Positions 4,831-5,583 of a DNA stretch of 5,583 bases are shown piece by piece. The translations under genes and the position numbers were made by a program. Location: NCBI GenBank assembly GCA_955652545.1, contig CATPCA010000381.1, forward strand, positions 1-5,583. The letters run 5' to 3'. Every line of letters begins with the position of its first letter. Position 1 is the first letter of the stretch. The notes below the pieces were generated by a model. It was not told the DNA's origin. It worked only from the letters and a program-made list of their open reading frames with translations, and ran no database searches. The stretch comes from Candidatus Dormiibacterota bacterium (GTDB lineage: Bacteria; Chloroflexota; Dormibacteria; UBA8260).

Positions 4831-5583
4831 GTGCAACTCATCGACGGCGTTCTCGTCCTCAGCCCGACCGACCTTGTCGGCTTCACCGGGTGCGAGCACC
4901 GCACCTACCTGGACCGCGAGGTGGCGCGTGGCAACCTCGCGTCCGTGCGCCGTGACGATCCTCTGATCAAAGTGCTGCGTGCGCACGGGGAGCTGCACGA
5001 GCAGCGCTACCTGGCCACGCTCACAGGACGCGTCGCCACGGTCGTGCAGATCGAGCGTTCGGACGGCACCATCGCGGGGCTGCACGCGGCCGAGGCGGAG
5101 ACACTGGCGGCGATGCGTGAGGGGGCCGACGTCATCTACCAGGCCAGCTTCTTCGACGGGCGCTGGCGCGGCCATGCGGATTTCGTCTGCCGCGTCGAGA
5201 CACCGAGCGCGCTGGGGTCGTGGAGCTATGAGGCATACGACACCAAGCTGGCTCGCACCACCACCGCCGGCGCGTTGCTGCAGCTCGGCGAGTACACGCG
5301 CCAGATCGCGCGTCTCCAGGGTCGGGCGCCGCACCGCCTCCACGTCGTCCTCGGTGATGACACCGTCGAGTCGTTTCCATACGCGGAGATCTCGTCGTAC
5401 CTCGCCGCCGTTCGCGACCGCTTCGTCACCGCCGTCGACGTCGGGCTGGAGCACACGGCGCCGGACCCGGTGGCGGCATGTCAGTACTGCGACTGGAACG
5501 ACCGCTGCTCGGCCGAGTGGCGCACCGCGGACGACCTCTCGCTCGTGGCCGGGATCCGTCGCGACCAGCGCACCCAGCTGGTC
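4831..5583 (+). CDS. TM0106-family RecB/Cas4-like nuclease, N-terminal part (3' end outside window)
   Basis: Open to the window edge, 251 residues from the GTG at 4831. The start LIDGVLVLSPTDLVGFTGCEH is characteristic of actinobacterial TM0106-type proteins, where a RecB-like nuclease precedes a helicase part; full members are much longer. Nuclease motifs appear in order: His56 (GELHEQRYL), Asp117 (GHADFV), Asp137-x-Lys139 (YEAYDTKLA) and Gln151...Tyr155 (QLGEY). One Cys before the nuclease core (C21) and three after it (C217, C220, C226 in CQYCDWNDRC) give the four-Cys [4Fe-4S] arrangement of Cas4/AddB nucleases. DDLSLVAGIRRDQ near the end continues the family pattern. The predicted role is nucleic-acid cleavage in repair or defence; no CRISPR array or cas genes are in the window. 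A GTG at 4813 is in frame, but 4831 better matches the family N-terminus and the possible leaderless promoter. Confidence 0.87.
   Translation, partial: MQLIDGVLVLSPTDLVGFTGCEHRTYLDREVARGNLASVRRDDPLIKVLRAHGELHEQRYLATLTGRVATVVQIERSDGTIAGLHAAEAETLAAMREGADVIYQASFFDGRWRGHADFVCRVETPSALGSWSYEAYDTKLARTTTAGALLQLGEYTRQIARLQGRAPHRLHVVLGDDTVESFPYAEISSYLAAVRDRFVTAVDVGLEHTAPDPVAACQYCDWNDRCSAEWRTADDLSLVAGIRRDQRTQLV

Noticed and set aside
4726..5454. Upstream extension of the small-protein frame to give 334 residues
   Set aside because: The extension runs antisense to the well-supported nuclease gene and crosses the divergent promoter region; the recognisable exported protein starts at the ATG at 4725.
1..5583. 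CRISPR array, tRNA or rRNA genes, insertion sequence ends
   Set aside because: No regularly spaced repeats, cloverleaf-like segments, rRNA-like stretches or transposase motifs were seen; over 97 percent of the window is accounted for by coding sequence.

Overview
The window is very GC-rich, with tightly packed genes, GTG/TTG starts and 4-base stop/start overlaps. Together with the families present (a TM0106-type RecB-like nuclease, a NuoF-like/ferredoxin/ferric-reductase-like set, and a promoter resembling actinobacterial leaderless promoters), this points to a chromosomal segment of an actinobacterium. The genus cannot be told from the sequence. I see no mobile element, CRISPR array or RNA gene.

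Layout. (1) 1-1023, plus strand: the 3' part of a hybrid sensor histidine kinase (end of the dimerisation helix, ATPase domain, C-terminal receiver domain); its sensor part and phospho-accepting His lie upstream of the window. (2) 1039-4725, minus strand: a compact five-gene operon read from 4725 down to 1039. Its order is a small single-TM protein with a Gly/Pro-rich tail, an ApbE-type FAD:protein FMN transferase, a heme membrane protein of the ferric-reductase-like family with an added extracytoplasmic domain, a NuoF/RnfC-like flavin/Fe-S protein, and a short three-cysteine ferredoxin. One junction has a 3-base gap; the other three are 4-base stop/start overlaps. (3) 4726-4830: a 105-base divergent promoter region with a possible leaderless promoter on each strand and a 10-base perfect palindrome. 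(4) 4831-5583, plus strand: the first 251 residues of a RecB/Cas4-like nuclease of the TM0106 family with a complete set of Fe-S cysteines; the rest lies beyond the window.

How the genes may work together (inference). The operon has the parts of a transmembrane electron route: a cytosolic NAD(P)H-type flavin/Fe-S module (NuoF-like plus ferredoxin), a two-heme membrane conduit with no flavin dehydrogenase domain of its own, an enzyme that attaches FMN covalently to proteins, and a small exported protein. The parts echo Rnf/Nqr (RnfC-like protein, ferredoxin, ApbE-modified flavoprotein), but the membrane core is a ferric-reductase-like cytochrome and no FMN-bind domain protein is present. The small tail protein, which ends in Thr-Ser-Gly-Gly-Ser, is therefore a candidate unconventional ApbE substrate. 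The histidine kinase and the nuclease are neighbours with no evident functional link.
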